Assembly (NCBI RefSeq): GCF_002803845.1
Contig: NZ_CP024985.1
Location: 930,001 to 994,000, forward strand
Direction: 5' to 3'
Origin: Streptomyces lavendulae subsp. lavendulae
Lineage (GTDB): Bacteria; Actinomycetota; Actinomycetes; Streptomycetales; Streptomycetaceae
DNA: 64,000 nucleotides
The notes under the pieces are model-generated. The model made no database searches. It worked only from the letters and a program-made list of their open reading frames with translations, and was not told where the DNA came from. Made by a program: the position numbers and the translations under genes. Shown piece by piece: positions 43,500-53,173 of the stretch (position 1 is the stretch's first letter; each line of letters starts with the position of its first letter).

Positions 43500-45131
43500 A
43501 TGGATCAGGAGCACATAGCCGACGGCGCCGAGGGTGCGGGCCGGCGACGTTTTCTCGCCATGGCGACGGGTGCGGCCACGGTCGCCGGGATCGGCGCGGT
43601 GGCCGGCTGCGGGACGGGTGGCGGTGGCGCGCCGGGCGGAGACGCATCGGGCGGTGCCGGGGCGGACGGGGCGCCGAAGCCGGGCGGTTCCGCCTCGGCG
43701 CCCGCGCCGGGGGCCGGGTTCGACGTGAAGGCCGAGAACGCCCGGCCCGGCAACGCCGACTGGCACGTGACGAAGGCCGGTCCGGCCCGCGCCATCGAGG
43801 GCTTCGCGGACCGGGTGTCCGTCCTGCCCGGCGAGTCCTTCGGACTGCACGTGTCCACCACCGCGCCGCGTTTCACCGTCTCCGCCTACCGGATGGGCTG
43901 GTACGGCGGGGCCCGGGCCCGCCTGGTGTGGCGTTCGGAGGCACTGCCGGGGGTCCGCCAGCCGGAGCACACGGTGGAGCCCGGGACCCGCATGGTCCGC
44001 ACGCGGTGGCCGCGTACCGCTTCGGTCGACACCAAGGGCTGGCCCGAGGGCTGTTATCTGCTGCGGCTCGACGCGCAGGGCGGCGAGGGCCAGCGGTTCG
44101 TGCCGGTCACCGTCCGCTCGGCGGCGACGGCCGGCCGGACGGTGATCGTCAACGCGGTGGCGACCTGGCAGGCGTACAACCGGTGGGGCGGATACGGCAG
44201 CTACGACGGTCCGAGCGGCGGCTACGCCTCGCGTTCGCTCGCCGTGACCTTCGACCGGCCGTACGAGTACGACGACGGCGCGGGACTGTTCCTCGTCTAC
44301 GAAGCGCCCCTGGTCGCGCTGGCGGAGCGGCTCGGGATACCCCTCGCGTACGCGACGACCACCGATGTGGCGCGGGAGAAGCGGCTGCTGGAAGGGGCGT
44401 CGGCGGTGCTCTCGCTCGGCCACGACGAGTACTGGTCGCCCGAGCAGCGTGCGCACTTCACCGCGGCCCGCGACGCGGGCACCAACATCGCGGTCCTCGG
44501 TGCGAACTGCTGCTTCCGCCGGATCCGGCTGGAGGCCTCGGACCTGGGCCCGGACCGTACGGTGGTCTGCTACAAGTCCTCCTACGACCAGGACCCCGGC
44601 TTCAAGCGGGGTCATCCGGCCACGGTCGACTTCCGCTCGCCGCCCGCGGCGGACCCCGAGAGCTCCCTGCTCGGCGTGATCTACGACGGGTATCCGGTGG
44701 ACGCCCCGTACGTGGTCACGAACCCGGGCCACTGGCTGTTCGAGGGGACGGGGGCGAAGGCCGGGGACAGCTTCGCGCACCTGGTCGGGGTGGAGTACGA
44801 CAAGGTCAACACCGGTTTCCCGACGCCCCGCCCGATCGAGATCCTGGCCCATTCCCCGGTGGTGTGCGAGGGACGGCCCAGCCACCAGGACTCGGCCTAC
44901 TACACCGTGCCCGGCGGGGCGGGGGTGTTCGCGACCGGCACGATGCGCTGGGTCGAGGCCCTCGACGCGTCGGGCGACGGCCGCAGCGGCGCCGATCACG
45001 GCCTGGACGCGCGCGCCGGCGCGCTGACCACGCGGGTGACGGAGAACCTCCTGCGGGCCTTCGCCGCGGGACCGGCCGGGCGGAGCCGCCCCGCACGGGA
45101 CAGCGTCAAGGAGGTCTACGGCACACCGTGA
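43500..45131 (+). CDS. Tat-exported lipoprotein, N,N-dimethylformamidase large-subunit-like
   Basis: 543-residue protein. The N-terminus has a twin-arginine signal with lipobox (GRRRFLAMATG to VAGCGTG) and a Gly/Ala-rich linker to about 75. The rest matches the large-subunit-like domain of dimethylformamidase: VSAYRMGWYGG, VNAVATWQAYNRWGGYGSYD, LSLGHDEYWSPEQR and YTVPGGAGVFATGTMRW. Many exported actinobacterial members have no proven amidase activity. ATG 43500 fits the leaderless promoter. No partner subunit is adjacent. Confidence 0.8.
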   Translation: MDQEHIADGAEGAGRRRFLAMATGAATVAGIGAVAGCGTGGGGAPGGDASGGAGADGAPKPGGSASAPAPGAGFDVKAENARPGNADWHVTKAGPARAIEGFADRVSVLPGESFGLHVSTTAPRFTVSAYRMGWYGGARARLVWRSEALPGVRQPEHTVEPGTRMVRTRWPRTASVDTKGWPEGCYLLRLDAQGGEGQRFVPVTVRSAATAGRTVIVNAVATWQAYNRWGGYGSYDGPSGGYASRSLAVTFDRPYEYDDGAGLFLVYEAPLVALAERLGIPLAYATTTDVAREKRLLEGASAVLSLGHDEYWSPEQRAHFTAARDAGTNIAVLGANCCFRRIRLEASDLGPDRTVVCYKSSYDQDPGFKRGHPATVDFRSPPAADPESSLLGVIYDGYPVDAPYVVTNPGHWLFEGTGAKAGDSFAHLVGVEYDKVNTGFPTPRPIEILAHSPVVCEGRPSHQDSAYYTVPGGAGVFATGTMRWVEALDASGDGRSGADHGLDARAGALTTRVTENLLRAFAAGPAGRSRPARDSVKEVYGTP

Positions 45132-45271
45132 GGCTGCCACCACGCATGCGGCGATATCGGTGGACTTCGCCCGCACGGGCTGCTTAGGATCACGAACACG
45201 GCATCGCGTGTCGGTCACCGACCGGGTGAGGCATGGAGGTGCCGTGACGTGCCTTGCGGAGGCATTCACCC

Positions 45272-45652
45272 ATGTCGGTCCAGCTGAACCACACGATCAT
45301 CTACTCCCGTGACAACCGGGAGTCCGCCGAATTCCTGGCGCACATCCTCGACCTCGAAGTCGGTCCCGAGTGGGGTCCCTTCGTCCCGGTGTCCACCGCC
45401 AACGGGGTCACCCTGGACTTCGCCACCATCCCGGCCGAGTCCATCGCCGTGCAGCACTACGCGTTCCTCATCTCGGAGGCGGAGTTCGACGCGGCGTTCG
45501 AGAAGATCCAGGCGGCGGGCATCCCGTACTTCGCCGACCCGCACGGAAAGCACCCGGGCGAGATCAACCACAACGACGGCGGCCGCGGGGTCTACTTCCC
45601 GGACCCGAACGGTCACGGCATGGAGATCATCACCCGCCCTTACGGCGGCTAG
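45272..45652 (+). CDS. VOC family protein
   Basis: 126-residue vicinal oxygen chelate protein. The N-terminal strand has the metal His (LNHTIIYSRDNRESAEFLAHIL), then VQHYAFLIS and the C-terminal GRGVYFPDPNGHGMEII with the metal-type His/Glu pair. The insertion PHGKHPGEINHNDGG is characteristic of a dioxygenase-like subgroup. ATG 45272 is 9 nt after GCGGAGG. A strong terminator follows. Confidence 0.85.
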   Translation: MSVQLNHTIIYSRDNRESAEFLAHILDLEVGPEWGPFVPVSTANGVTLDFATIPAESIAVQHYAFLISEAEFDAAFEKIQAAGIPYFADPHGKHPGEINHNDGGRGVYFPDPNGHGMEIITRPYGG

Positions 45653-45671
45653 CGGGAACATCGCAGCACCT

Positions 45672-45710
45672 GGAGGGGCCCGTGGCGCGGTATGCGCCGC
45701 GGGCCCCTCC
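45672..45710 (+). terminator. Terminator after the VOC gene
   Basis: An 11-bp perfect stem (GGAGGGGCCCG at 45672-45682 and complement at 45700-45710) with an inner GGCGC/GCGCC pair lies 20 bp after the VOC stop. Confidence 0.85.
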
Positions 45711-45747
45711 GCTCGCGCGGGTCTGACGAGGTCCTCGGGGGCACCCA

Positions 45748-45785
45748 TGGACAGGTAGTCTGCGCAGAGATAGTCTGTGGGCAGA
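45748..45785 (+). promoter_or_regulatory. Promoter and MarR-type operators of the SRPBCC-MarR operon
   Basis: TGGACA (45748-45753) and TAGTCT (45771-45776) are 17 bp apart. Two related sites overlap them: the perfect palindrome TCTGCGCAGA (45759-45768) in the spacer, and TCTG-TGGG-CAGA (45774-45785) over the -10 and start. Each is preceded by TAG, giving direct repeats 15 bp apart. The downstream MarR protein is the likely binder. Confidence 0.7.
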
Positions 45786-45812
45786 ACATCAGCTGCCGAG
45801 GGAGACCGCACC

Positions 45813-46274
45813 ATGTGGACGTACGAGCACAGCGTCGAGACCACCGCCACCGCCCCCTCCGTCTGGCGCCTCTGGTCCGACGTCGCGCGCTGGGCTGACT
45901 GGAACGCCGAGATCGAGAAGATCGAGATCGACGGACCGTTCGCGCCGGGCACCCGCATCACCATGACCCCGCCCGGCGAGGACCCGATCCCGCTGATCGT
46001 CGCCGAGGCCGTGGAGAACGAACTCTTCGTCGACGAGGCCCGGTTCGGGGGCCTGCTGCTGCGCACCCTGCACCGCGTCGACACGGCCGGGCCGGGCCGG
46101 ATCCGGGTCACCTACCGGATGGAGATCACCGGAACGGGCGCGGACGAAGCCGGGCCCGAGATCGGACCGGGCATCACCGCCGACTGGCCGGACACCATGG
46201 CCGCGCTGACCCGGCTGGCCGAGGCGGCGGAGGCAGCCGAGGCGAAGCCGGCCGACGGGGCGGCGGCCCGCTGA
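45813..46274 (+). CDS. SRPBCC (START-like) family protein
   Basis: 153-residue ligand-binding protein of the polyketide cyclase/dehydrase-like SRPBCC fold. TYEHSVETTATAPSVWRLWSDVARWADWN at the start is the typical first strand and helices, and DWPDTMAALTRLAEAAEA is the long C-terminal helix. ATG 45813 has GAGGGAGA at 8 nt. It ends TGATG into the MarR start, so the two are coupled. Such pairs often bind or modify the small molecule that the regulator senses. Confidence 0.85.
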   Translation: MWTYEHSVETTATAPSVWRLWSDVARWADWNAEIEKIEIDGPFAPGTRITMTPPGEDPIPLIVAEAVENELFVDEARFGGLLLRTLHRVDTAGPGRIRVTYRMEITGTGADEAGPEIGPGITADWPDTMAALTRLAEAAEAAEAKPADGAAAR

Positions 46275-46702
46275 TGGCGCTGCGGCCCGCCGACAGCCCC
46301 GGCTTCCTCCTCTGGCACGCGACGCTGCGCTGGCAGCGCGACATGGCCGCGGCACTGGCCCCGATCGGCCTCACCCATGTGCAGTTCGTGCTGCTCGCCT
46401 GCGCCTGGTGGCTCAACGGTCGGGGCGAACACCCCAACCAGCTGGCCCTGGCCCGCCAGGCCGGCACGGACGTCAAGATGACCTCCCAGGTGCTGCGGGC
46501 CCTGGAGCAGAAGGGGCTCGTGGAGCGGGAGGTCGACCCGGCCGACACCCGGGCCAAACGGCTCCGGGTCACGGAGGCGGGCGCCGCGCTGGCGCCCCGG
46601 GCGATCGCCGCCGTCGAGGCCGCCGACGCGGAGTTCTTCCGCGCGGTCCCCCTCGACGAGGCCCTCCCCCTCCTCCGCCGCCTGGCCCTCCCCGAGGAAT
46701 GA
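46274..46702 (+). CDS. MarR-family regulator
   Basis: 142-residue winged-helix regulator. FLLWHATLRWQRDMAAALAPIGLTHVQFVLL is the dimerisation helix region, the DNA-reading part is QLALARQAGTDVKMTSQVLRALEQKGLVER, and the wing contains DPADTRAKRLRVT. ATG 46274 shares its A with the preceding stop. Autoregulation through the palindromes at 45759-45785 is likely. Confidence 0.9.
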   Translation: MALRPADSPGFLLWHATLRWQRDMAAALAPIGLTHVQFVLLACAWWLNGRGEHPNQLALARQAGTDVKMTSQVLRALEQKGLVEREVDPADTRAKRLRVTEAGAALAPRAIAAVEAADAEFFRAVPLDEALPLLRRLALPEE

Positions 46703-46751
46703 CCCCCTCCCCGACCTCCGCGGGCTGGACCCGGCCCCCGGCCGCTCCGCC

Positions 46752-47582
46752 TCAGGGCGCCGCCGTTCCCCCCGCCGCGTGCCGCAGTCGTGCGGTGGGC
46801 GGCTCCGGCGGGAGGTAGACGACGTTGGGGGCGGCCGTGGTCGGGTGGATGCCGATGCGCGTGCGGACGCCGTAGACCTCGGCCAGCAGGTCCTCCGTCA
46901 GCACCTCGCCCGGCGGGCCCGCCGCGACCACCCGGCCGGCTGCCAGGACGTACAGCCGGTCGCAGAAGGATGCCGCCAGGTTGAGGTCGTGCAGGACCAG
47001 CAGACTCGTCGTGGGCAGGCCGCGCACCAGGTCCAGGACCTCCAGCTGGTAGCGGATGTCGAGGTGGTTGGTCGGCTCGTCCAGGGCGAGGAGGCCCGTC
47101 CCCTGGACGAGGGCGCGGGCGACGAGCGCGCGCTGGCGCTCACCGCCGGACAACTCCTCGAAGCGTCGCTCCGCGAAGGCGGTCGCACCGACCGTCTCCA
47201 GGGCCCTGTCGACGTGCAGGGCGTCCCCCGGGCCGTCCTGTTCCCAGAACCGCTTGTGCGGGCTGCGCCCCATGGCGACGACCTCCCGGACCGTCAGGCC
47301 CGGGACGCCGGAGCCGTCCTGGGGAACGGCGGCCACCTTCCGGGCCCGTTCCTTGACGCTCAGCAGACCCGCGTCCCTCCCGTCGAGCAGCACGCGGCCG
47401 GCGGTGGGCCGCAGCGTGCCGTAGACGCAGCGCAGCAGGGTGGTCTTGCCGCTGCCGTTCGGCCCGACCACGGCGACCGTCTCCCCGGGCCGGGCGGTCA
47501 GGTCCACCCCGCGCAGCAGTGGCTGCCCGTCGATCTCGTAACGCACGGCCTCGACGGTGAGTTCCACCGGACTCCCCGTCAT
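46752..47582 (-). CDS. btuD: ABC importer ATPase, cobalamin/siderophore type
   Basis: 276-residue ATPase of the FecE/BtuD class. Walker A is VVGPNGSGKTTLLR, signature LSGGERQRALVARAL, Walker B GLLALDEPTNHLD and H-loop VLHDLNLAA. ATG 47582 overlaps the stop of the permease upstream (ATGA at 47579-47582). It is the third gene of a three-gene importer behind a cobalamin riboswitch, which argues for vitamin B12 or a corrinoid rather than an iron siderophore. Confidence 0.85.
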   Translation of the reverse strand: MTGSPVELTVEAVRYEIDGQPLLRGVDLTARPGETVAVVGPNGSGKTTLLRCVYGTLRPTAGRVLLDGRDAGLLSVKERARKVAAVPQDGSGVPGLTVREVVAMGRSPHKRFWEQDGPGDALHVDRALETVGATAFAERRFEELSGGERQRALVARALVQGTGLLALDEPTNHLDIRYQLEVLDLVRGLPTTSLLVLHDLNLAASFCDRLYVLAAGRVVAAGPPGEVLTEDLLAEVYGVRTRIGIHPTTAAPNVVYLPPEPPTARLRHAAGGTAAP

Positions 47583-48622
47583 CCGGTCACCCCCTCACCG
47601 CGGCCGGACCTGCGCAGCATCCACAGGAAGAACGGCCCTCCCACCAGTGCGGTGACCACGCCGACGGGTATCTCCTCGGGTGCCGCCGCCGTACGGGCGA
47701 GCAGGTCGGCCAGGGTCAGGAACACGGCCCCGCCCAGCGCGGCGACGGGCAGCAGGGCGCGGTGCCCGGCGCCCACGACCATCCGGGCGGCGTGCGGAAC
47801 CATCAGCCCGACGAAGCCGATCGCCCCGCTGGAGGCCACCAGCACCCCGATGACGAGGGAGGTCAGCACGAACGCGGCGGCCCGGAACCGGCCGGTGTCC
47901 AGACCCAGGGTGTGCGCCCCCTCCTCCCCCGCGAGGAGCAGGTCGAGGGGCCGGGCCAGGGTGACGAGGACACCGGTTCCGACGAACAGCGCGGCCGCGG
48001 GAAGGGCCAGTTCGCTCCAGCGGGCCCCGCCCAGGCCGCCCAGTGTCCAGAACAGTACGGAGCGCATCTGGTCGGGGCTCGCGGACAGCACGAGCACCAG
48101 GCTGGTCAGGGCGGAGAGCACGTACTGCACGGCGACTCCGGCCAGGATCAGCCGGCCGGTGGTCATGGTGGCGCCGCGCCGGGCCAGGGCGTAGACGGTG
48201 ACGAGCGCGGCCATCGACCCGGCGAAGGCGGCGAGCGGCACCCCGGCCCCGCCCAGCGCGCCGACGGCGCCCGCACCGGCGGCCGTGCCGAAGACGATGA
48301 CGAGCACGGCACCCGCCGAGGCGCCCGAGGAGGCGCCGAGCAGGAACGGGTCGGCGAGCTGGTTGCGCACGAGGGCCTGGAGCACCGTGCCGGTGACCGC
48401 GAGTCCGGCGCCGACGACCGCACCGAGCAGCACGCGCGGCATGCGGACGTCCCACACGATGGAGGCGAAAGCGCCGCCCCGTGCGCCCGGTCCGGCGAGG
48501 AGCAGGTCGAGGACCCGGCCGGGGGCGATCCGTACGGGTCCCAGGGCGAGCCCCGCCACCGCCGACGCCGCCAGCGCGGCGGCGAGGAGCAGGAGGACGG
48601 TGGCGGTCCGGCCGCGCTTCAC
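47579..48622 (-). CDS. btuC: FecCD/BtuC-type importer permease
   Basis: 347-residue permease with about nine to ten helices. Signatures include RMPRVLLGAVVGAGLAVTGTVLQALVRNQLADPFLLGASSGA (two segments run together) and SSGAIGFVGLMVPHAARMVVG, both typical of FecCD/BtuC proteins. GTG 48622 overlaps the binding-protein stop (GTGA at 48619-48622); an upstream frame extension would lie within that gene. It works as a homodimer with the adjacent ATPase. Confidence 0.85.
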   Translation of the reverse strand: MKRGRTATVLLLLAAALAASAVAGLALGPVRIAPGRVLDLLLAGPGARGGAFASIVWDVRMPRVLLGAVVGAGLAVTGTVLQALVRNQLADPFLLGASSGASAGAVLVIVFGTAAGAGAVGALGGAGVPLAAFAGSMAALVTVYALARRGATMTTGRLILAGVAVQYVLSALTSLVLVLSASPDQMRSVLFWTLGGLGGARWSELALPAAALFVGTGVLVTLARPLDLLLAGEEGAHTLGLDTGRFRAAAFVLTSLVIGVLVASSGAIGFVGLMVPHAARMVVGAGHRALLPVAALGGAVFLTLADLLARTAAAPEEIPVGVVTALVGGPFFLWMLRRSGRGEGVTG

Positions 48623-49602
48623 GCGGCGTCGGGGTGCAGTTGGCGGCCCAGGGACTCGACGGCGTCGGCGACGCGCACGCCGAGCACGGCGGAGGAGAGC
48701 GGCAGTACGACGAACCGCCGGTTCTTGACCGCGGGAACCTCCGCCAGCGCCGGGTCGTTCAACAGGCGCTGCTTCTTGGACTCGACGGTGGTGCCGCCGT
48801 AGTCGTAGATGAGGACGACCTCGGGCTTGCGCTCGATGACCTTCTCCCACGACACGTCGCCGAAGGTGTCGTCAAGGTCGGCGAAGACGTTCGTGCCCCC
48901 GGCGAGGGAGACGATCTCGTTGCCGATGCCGTTGCCGCCCGAGGTGAAGGCGGAGCCCTCGCCCGAGTCGTAGACGAAGACGGGCGGCTTCGGCCGGTCC
49001 TTCAGCCGTGCCGTGACGGTGTCGACGCGGCGCTGCTCGTCCTCGACGAGGGCCGCTCCGCGTTCGGGTACGCCGAAGGTCCGGGCGACCTCGGTGATCT
49101 CGGTCTTCAGTTGGGCGAGGCCGACCGGGCCCCGGGTGCAGTACTCCACGCTCAGCCGGGAGCCGATGCCGGACCGGGCGAGCCCTTCACGGTCCCGGCC
49201 CTGGCCCTTGTCGAAGGCGCTGGCGTAACCGCCGTACACGAAGTCGGGGTCGGCTCCGAGGAGCACCTCCTTGGAGGGGTATTCCCCGGCCAGCACCTTG
49301 ATCTTGTCGTAGGCGGGCCGGTAGGCGGGCAGCACGGAGTCGTCCAGGTAGGCCGTGCCGACCATCCGGTCCTGCAGTCCGAGGGCCAGCATGATCTCGG
49401 TGGCGTGCTGGTTCATGGTGACGGCCCGCTCGGGCGGGGCCTGGTAGGTGCTGGTGACACCGCAGTTGGTGACGGTGTACGGGAACCCGGGCGCGGGCGG
49501 GACCGCACCGGCGGGTCCATCGGCCGGTCCGCCGCAGGCGGCGAGCGGAACCAGGGCCGCGAGGGCGGCGATTGAGCGCAGGGCTGCGCGGGAACGCGAC
49601 AT
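48619..49602 (-). CDS. btuF: Substrate-binding lipoprotein of the corrinoid-type importer
   Basis: 327-residue periplasmic-type binding protein. Lipobox LVPLAACGG gives a lipid-anchored mature protein. The fold is helical-backbone type III, with RAVTMNQHATEIMLALGLQDRMVG at the start of lobe 1 and PEVVLIYDYGG in lobe 2. ATG 49602 has GGAGAGG at 8 nt. The cobalamin riboswitch lies 46-151 nt upstream, so expression should fall when B12 is plentiful. Confidence 0.85.
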   Translation of the reverse strand: MSRSRAALRSIAALAALVPLAACGGPADGPAGAVPPAPGFPYTVTNCGVTSTYQAPPERAVTMNQHATEIMLALGLQDRMVGTAYLDDSVLPAYRPAYDKIKVLAGEYPSKEVLLGADPDFVYGGYASAFDKGQGRDREGLARSGIGSRLSVEYCTRGPVGLAQLKTEITEVARTFGVPERGAALVEDEQRRVDTVTARLKDRPKPPVFVYDSGEGSAFTSGGNGIGNEIVSLAGGTNVFADLDDTFGDVSWEKVIERKPEVVLIYDYGGTTVESKKQRLLNDPALAEVPAVKNRRFVVLPLSSAVLGVRVADAVESLGRQLHPDAA

Positions 49603-49647
49603 GGCGAGGCCTCTCCGGGGGATCCTCGTCCCCGGTCGAAGTGAAGA

Positions 49648-49753
49648 GGCGGCGCGTCAGTGTCTGACTCCCGGGGCCCCGCGGGTCGGCGGAACTCCGG
49701 TCACAGTGGCGGGACCGCACCGGATTCGCACCGGTTTCCTGTCCTGCGCCGCC
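49648..49753 (-). promoter_or_regulatory. Cobalamin (B12) riboswitch
   Basis: On the minus strand the conserved core appears in order: GGAAACCGGTGCGAATCCGG, then CCCGCCACTGTGA, then a GGAGTCAGACACTGACG-like 3' segment in place of the usual B12-box tail. The P1 stem is a perfect 8-bp pair, GGCGGCGC (49753-49746) with GCGCCGCC (49655-49648). It lies 45 nt before the binding-protein start. High adenosylcobalamin is expected to hide the ribosome site or cause termination. Confidence 0.9.
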
Positions 49754-49958
49754 TGGAACAACCCGCACAAGTCTGCCAGATGCCGCCTTTGCCCCGAACG
49801 GGGGCCATGGGGAAGCAGCGGCCACGGGGGAGCAGTACCGGCGCCCGCTCCCGCGTTCGGCGGTGGCGGGCGTTCCACTTTTCGGAATCTCCCCCGTCAT
49901 ATGCCTACCGCCGCCCCACCTGCGGGTCTACGGTGCTGCCACCGGACCATCCCGGGCC

Positions 49959-49992
49959 GGCGCCCCTCCCGGCTCCCCACGGGAGGGGCGCC
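49959..49992. terminator. Perfect 12-bp hairpin
   Basis: GGCGCCCCTCCC (49959-49970) pairs fully with 49981-49992 across a 10-nt loop. No gene ends nearby on the plus strand; it could end a minus-strand transcript from the small gene at 50232. Confidence 0.5.
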
Positions 49993-50099
49993 GCGCGCCC
50001 GGGTCCGGGCTCGTTGTCAGTGGTGGCGGATAGCGTGGACGCATCATCCGCGAGCAGTTCCTGACTTGCGGGGACGCTGCGGGCTGCAGCTGCACGGCG

Positions 50100-50143
50100 C
50101 CGCCCCGCCGGGCCCTTCAGGGCACGAGAGACCGGCGGGGCGG
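50100..50143. terminator. Second perfect 12-bp hairpin
   Basis: CCGCCCCGCCGG (50100-50111) pairs fully with 50132-50143 across a 20-nt loop. It lies 89 bp beyond the stop of the minus-strand small gene, so terminator use there is plausible. Confidence 0.5.
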
Positions 50144-50231
50144 AGCACTGTCAGGCCTGGGGCGACCGTAGCCGCTCGCGCAGGCGCCGCCCGTCGGCGC
50201 GCGCCTCACTTCGATGCGCCGGGGCCGGACC

Positions 50232-50375
50232 TCAGGCTGCGGGTACGAGAGTCGCCCGCAGCCACTCACGCAGCAGAGCCTGGTACTCGTCGGAGCCCGC
50301 CTGCCCGACCGCGACGAGCGCACGGATCCGCTCGTTCAGTTCAGCCGCACGGTCTTCGGCAGGGGTCGGGATCAT
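50232..50375 (-). CDS. Small hypothetical protein, 47 residues
   Basis: Starts MIPTPAEDRAAELNERI and ends with YQALLREWLRATLVP, an amphipathic helical hairpin with no cysteine or membrane segment. ATG 50375 lies 7 nt after a minus-strand TATCCT, a leaderless -10. Codon third positions are strongly GC-biased, as in real genes here. Family not recognised. Confidence 0.55.
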   Translation of the reverse strand: MIPTPAEDRAAELNERIRALVAVGQAGSDEYQALLREWLRATLVPAA

Positions 50376-50435
50376 GTCGCACAGGATATCGGTCCCCAAC
50401 CGCCTTCCGATCCGCGCTCCCCCGGGCCGGCCCGC

Positions 50436-50570
50436 ATGATCCGTACAGTCGCGCTCGACGTCGGCGAGACCCTCACCCACGACGACCGCTAATGGGCCGA
50501 CTGTCCATCGACTCCCTGCTCGACCTTCCCGGTCTCGTCGATCCCGGCGGGCGAGGCGGCAGCCAAGGTT
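50436..50570 (+). pseudogene. HAD-superfamily hydrolase remnant with internal stop
   Basis: ATG 50436 starts MIRTVALDVGETLTHDDR, the HAD motif I strand (DVGET form), and then hits TAA at 50490. Beyond the stop comes TGG GCC GAC, matching the W-A-D that usually follows a Tyr here, and in the next frame LSIDSLLDLPGLVDP continues the helix. This fits a Tyr-to-stop change plus a frameshift or deletion in a former HAD gene, of which only the N-terminus is left. Confidence 0.6.
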
Positions 50571-50617
50571 GACCGCCCGCAGTGGCGTGCGACCTGGAAC
50601 AGGCTCCCGAAACACAG

Positions 50618-50657
50618 CGAACGCCCAGCAGGGAGAAGGCTCCCGCCCGGGCGTTCG
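50618..50657 (-). terminator. Terminator of tRNA-Trp
   Basis: CGAACGCCC (50618-50626) pairs with GGGCGTTCG (50649-50657), with an inner GGGAG/CTCCC pair at 50631-50644, 25 bp beyond the 3' end of the minus-strand tRNA. Confidence 0.75.
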
Positions 50658-50681
50658 TCGTGTGCGTGCCGGTGGTTCTTG

Positions 50682-50755
50682 CAGGGGCGGCAGGATTCGA
50701 ACCTGCGGCCTACGGTTTTGGAGACCGTTGCTCTGACCAGCTGAGCTACACCCCT
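50682..50755 (-). tRNA. tRNA-Trp (anticodon CCA)
   Basis: The minus strand folds as a complete tRNA: acceptor AGGGGTG pairs with CGCCCCT, the D-arm region has TAGCTCAG, the anticodon stem-loop is ACGGT-CTCCAAA-ACCGT with anticodon CCA, and the T-arm has GGTTCGAATCC. The 3' CCA is not encoded. TTGACA at 50813-50808 upstream could be its -35. No integrase or repeated 3' end is seen, so there is no sign of use as an attachment site here. Confidence 0.95.
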
Positions 50756-50925
50756 TCGGTGGGACCAACCATGACACGACAGGTCCCGAAGATCCACTGA
50801 ATTCGGGTGTCAACCCGGGGAAAGTTCGCGGCGGCCCGGCGGGCGCCCCTCCGGGCTTCGGCGGACCCAACAGGCGCAGCAGGCGGAATCCGCCACAAGT
50901 CACCTCGACGCGTGTAGTGACTTAG

Positions 50926-52635
<1,710 letters not shown>

Positions 52636-52693
52636 GGCCGGCGATCCGGGCCCGGGGCCGTGCGGAACCGCCTCCGCACGGCCCCGGGCCGCT

Positions 52694-53173
52694 TCAGCCG
52701 CCCGGCAGCACACAGACGCTGTCGAGGCCCAGCACGTGGTTGAGCCGGCCGAAGGCGAGCCAGGAGCCGATGCTCATGCTCAGCTCCACGATCTCCACCT
52801 GGCTGTAGTGCGCGGTCATCCGCGCCCAGAACTCCTCGTCGAGGTTGTGGTGGTCCAGGGCGTAGCGCTCCGCGTACTCGGCCGCCAGCCGGGTGCGGTC
52901 GTCGAAGGCCCCGGTGGTGCGCCACTCGGTCACCGCGTCGGCGAACCCCTCCTCGACCTTCTCCCCGTCCCGGTCGGTGCGCCAGTCGAGGCAGAAGACG
53001 CAGCCGTTGATCTGCGCGATCCGCAGCCGGGCGGCCTCGAACTCGCGCAGGCCCAGGGTGGTGTGGGCGTAGACGGACAGGGAGAAGTTGGCCGCGGCCA
53101 TGCCGATGCCGGGCACCAGGTCGCCCCACACGTACTCGATCGGGTGCTGTCCTTCGGGAACGTCGATCCTCAT
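52694..53173 (-). CDS. Carboxymuconolactone decarboxylase/AhpD-like protein
   Basis: 159-residue all-helical protein. The CxxC pair is in QINGCVFCLDWRT, the site of AhpD-like thiol chemistry, and LDHHNLDEEFWARMTAHYSQVEIVELSMSI is the typical second helix pair. ATG 53173 overlaps the stop of the upstream dehydrogenase-like gene (ATGA at 53170-53173), so they form one operon. Role may be peroxide handling or a decarboxylation; not settled. Confidence 0.85.
   Translation of the reverse strand: MRIDVPEGQHPIEYVWGDLVPGIGMAAANFSLSVYAHTTLGLREFEAARLRIAQINGCVFCLDWRTDRDGEKVEEGFADAVTEWRTTGAFDDRTRLAAEYAERYALDHHNLDEEFWARMTAHYSQVEIVELSMSIGSWLAFGRLNHVLGLDSVCVLPGG

Larger units (their letters stand above)
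49754..50231. other. 478-bp region with two strong hairpins and no recognised gene
   Basis: The promoter for the riboswitch transcript must lie at its left side but no clear -35/-10 is seen. Two perfect 12-bp hairpins are at 49959-49992 and 50100-50143. Between them, GATAGCGTGG near 50019 resembles a -10 and the following plus-strand GTG frame stops after nine codons. No homology is recognised in any frame. Confidence 0.45.

Noticed and set aside
40114..43647. 1177-codon minus-strand frame opposite the PL8 lyase
   Set aside because: Composition is that of antisense high-GC DNA. Only the short VOC-like segment at 43255-43320 is meaningful and is reported separately.
50682..50755. tRNA-Trp as an attachment site of an integrated element
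   Set aside because: No integrase, excisionase, replication gene or repeat of the tRNA 3' end is present within the window.
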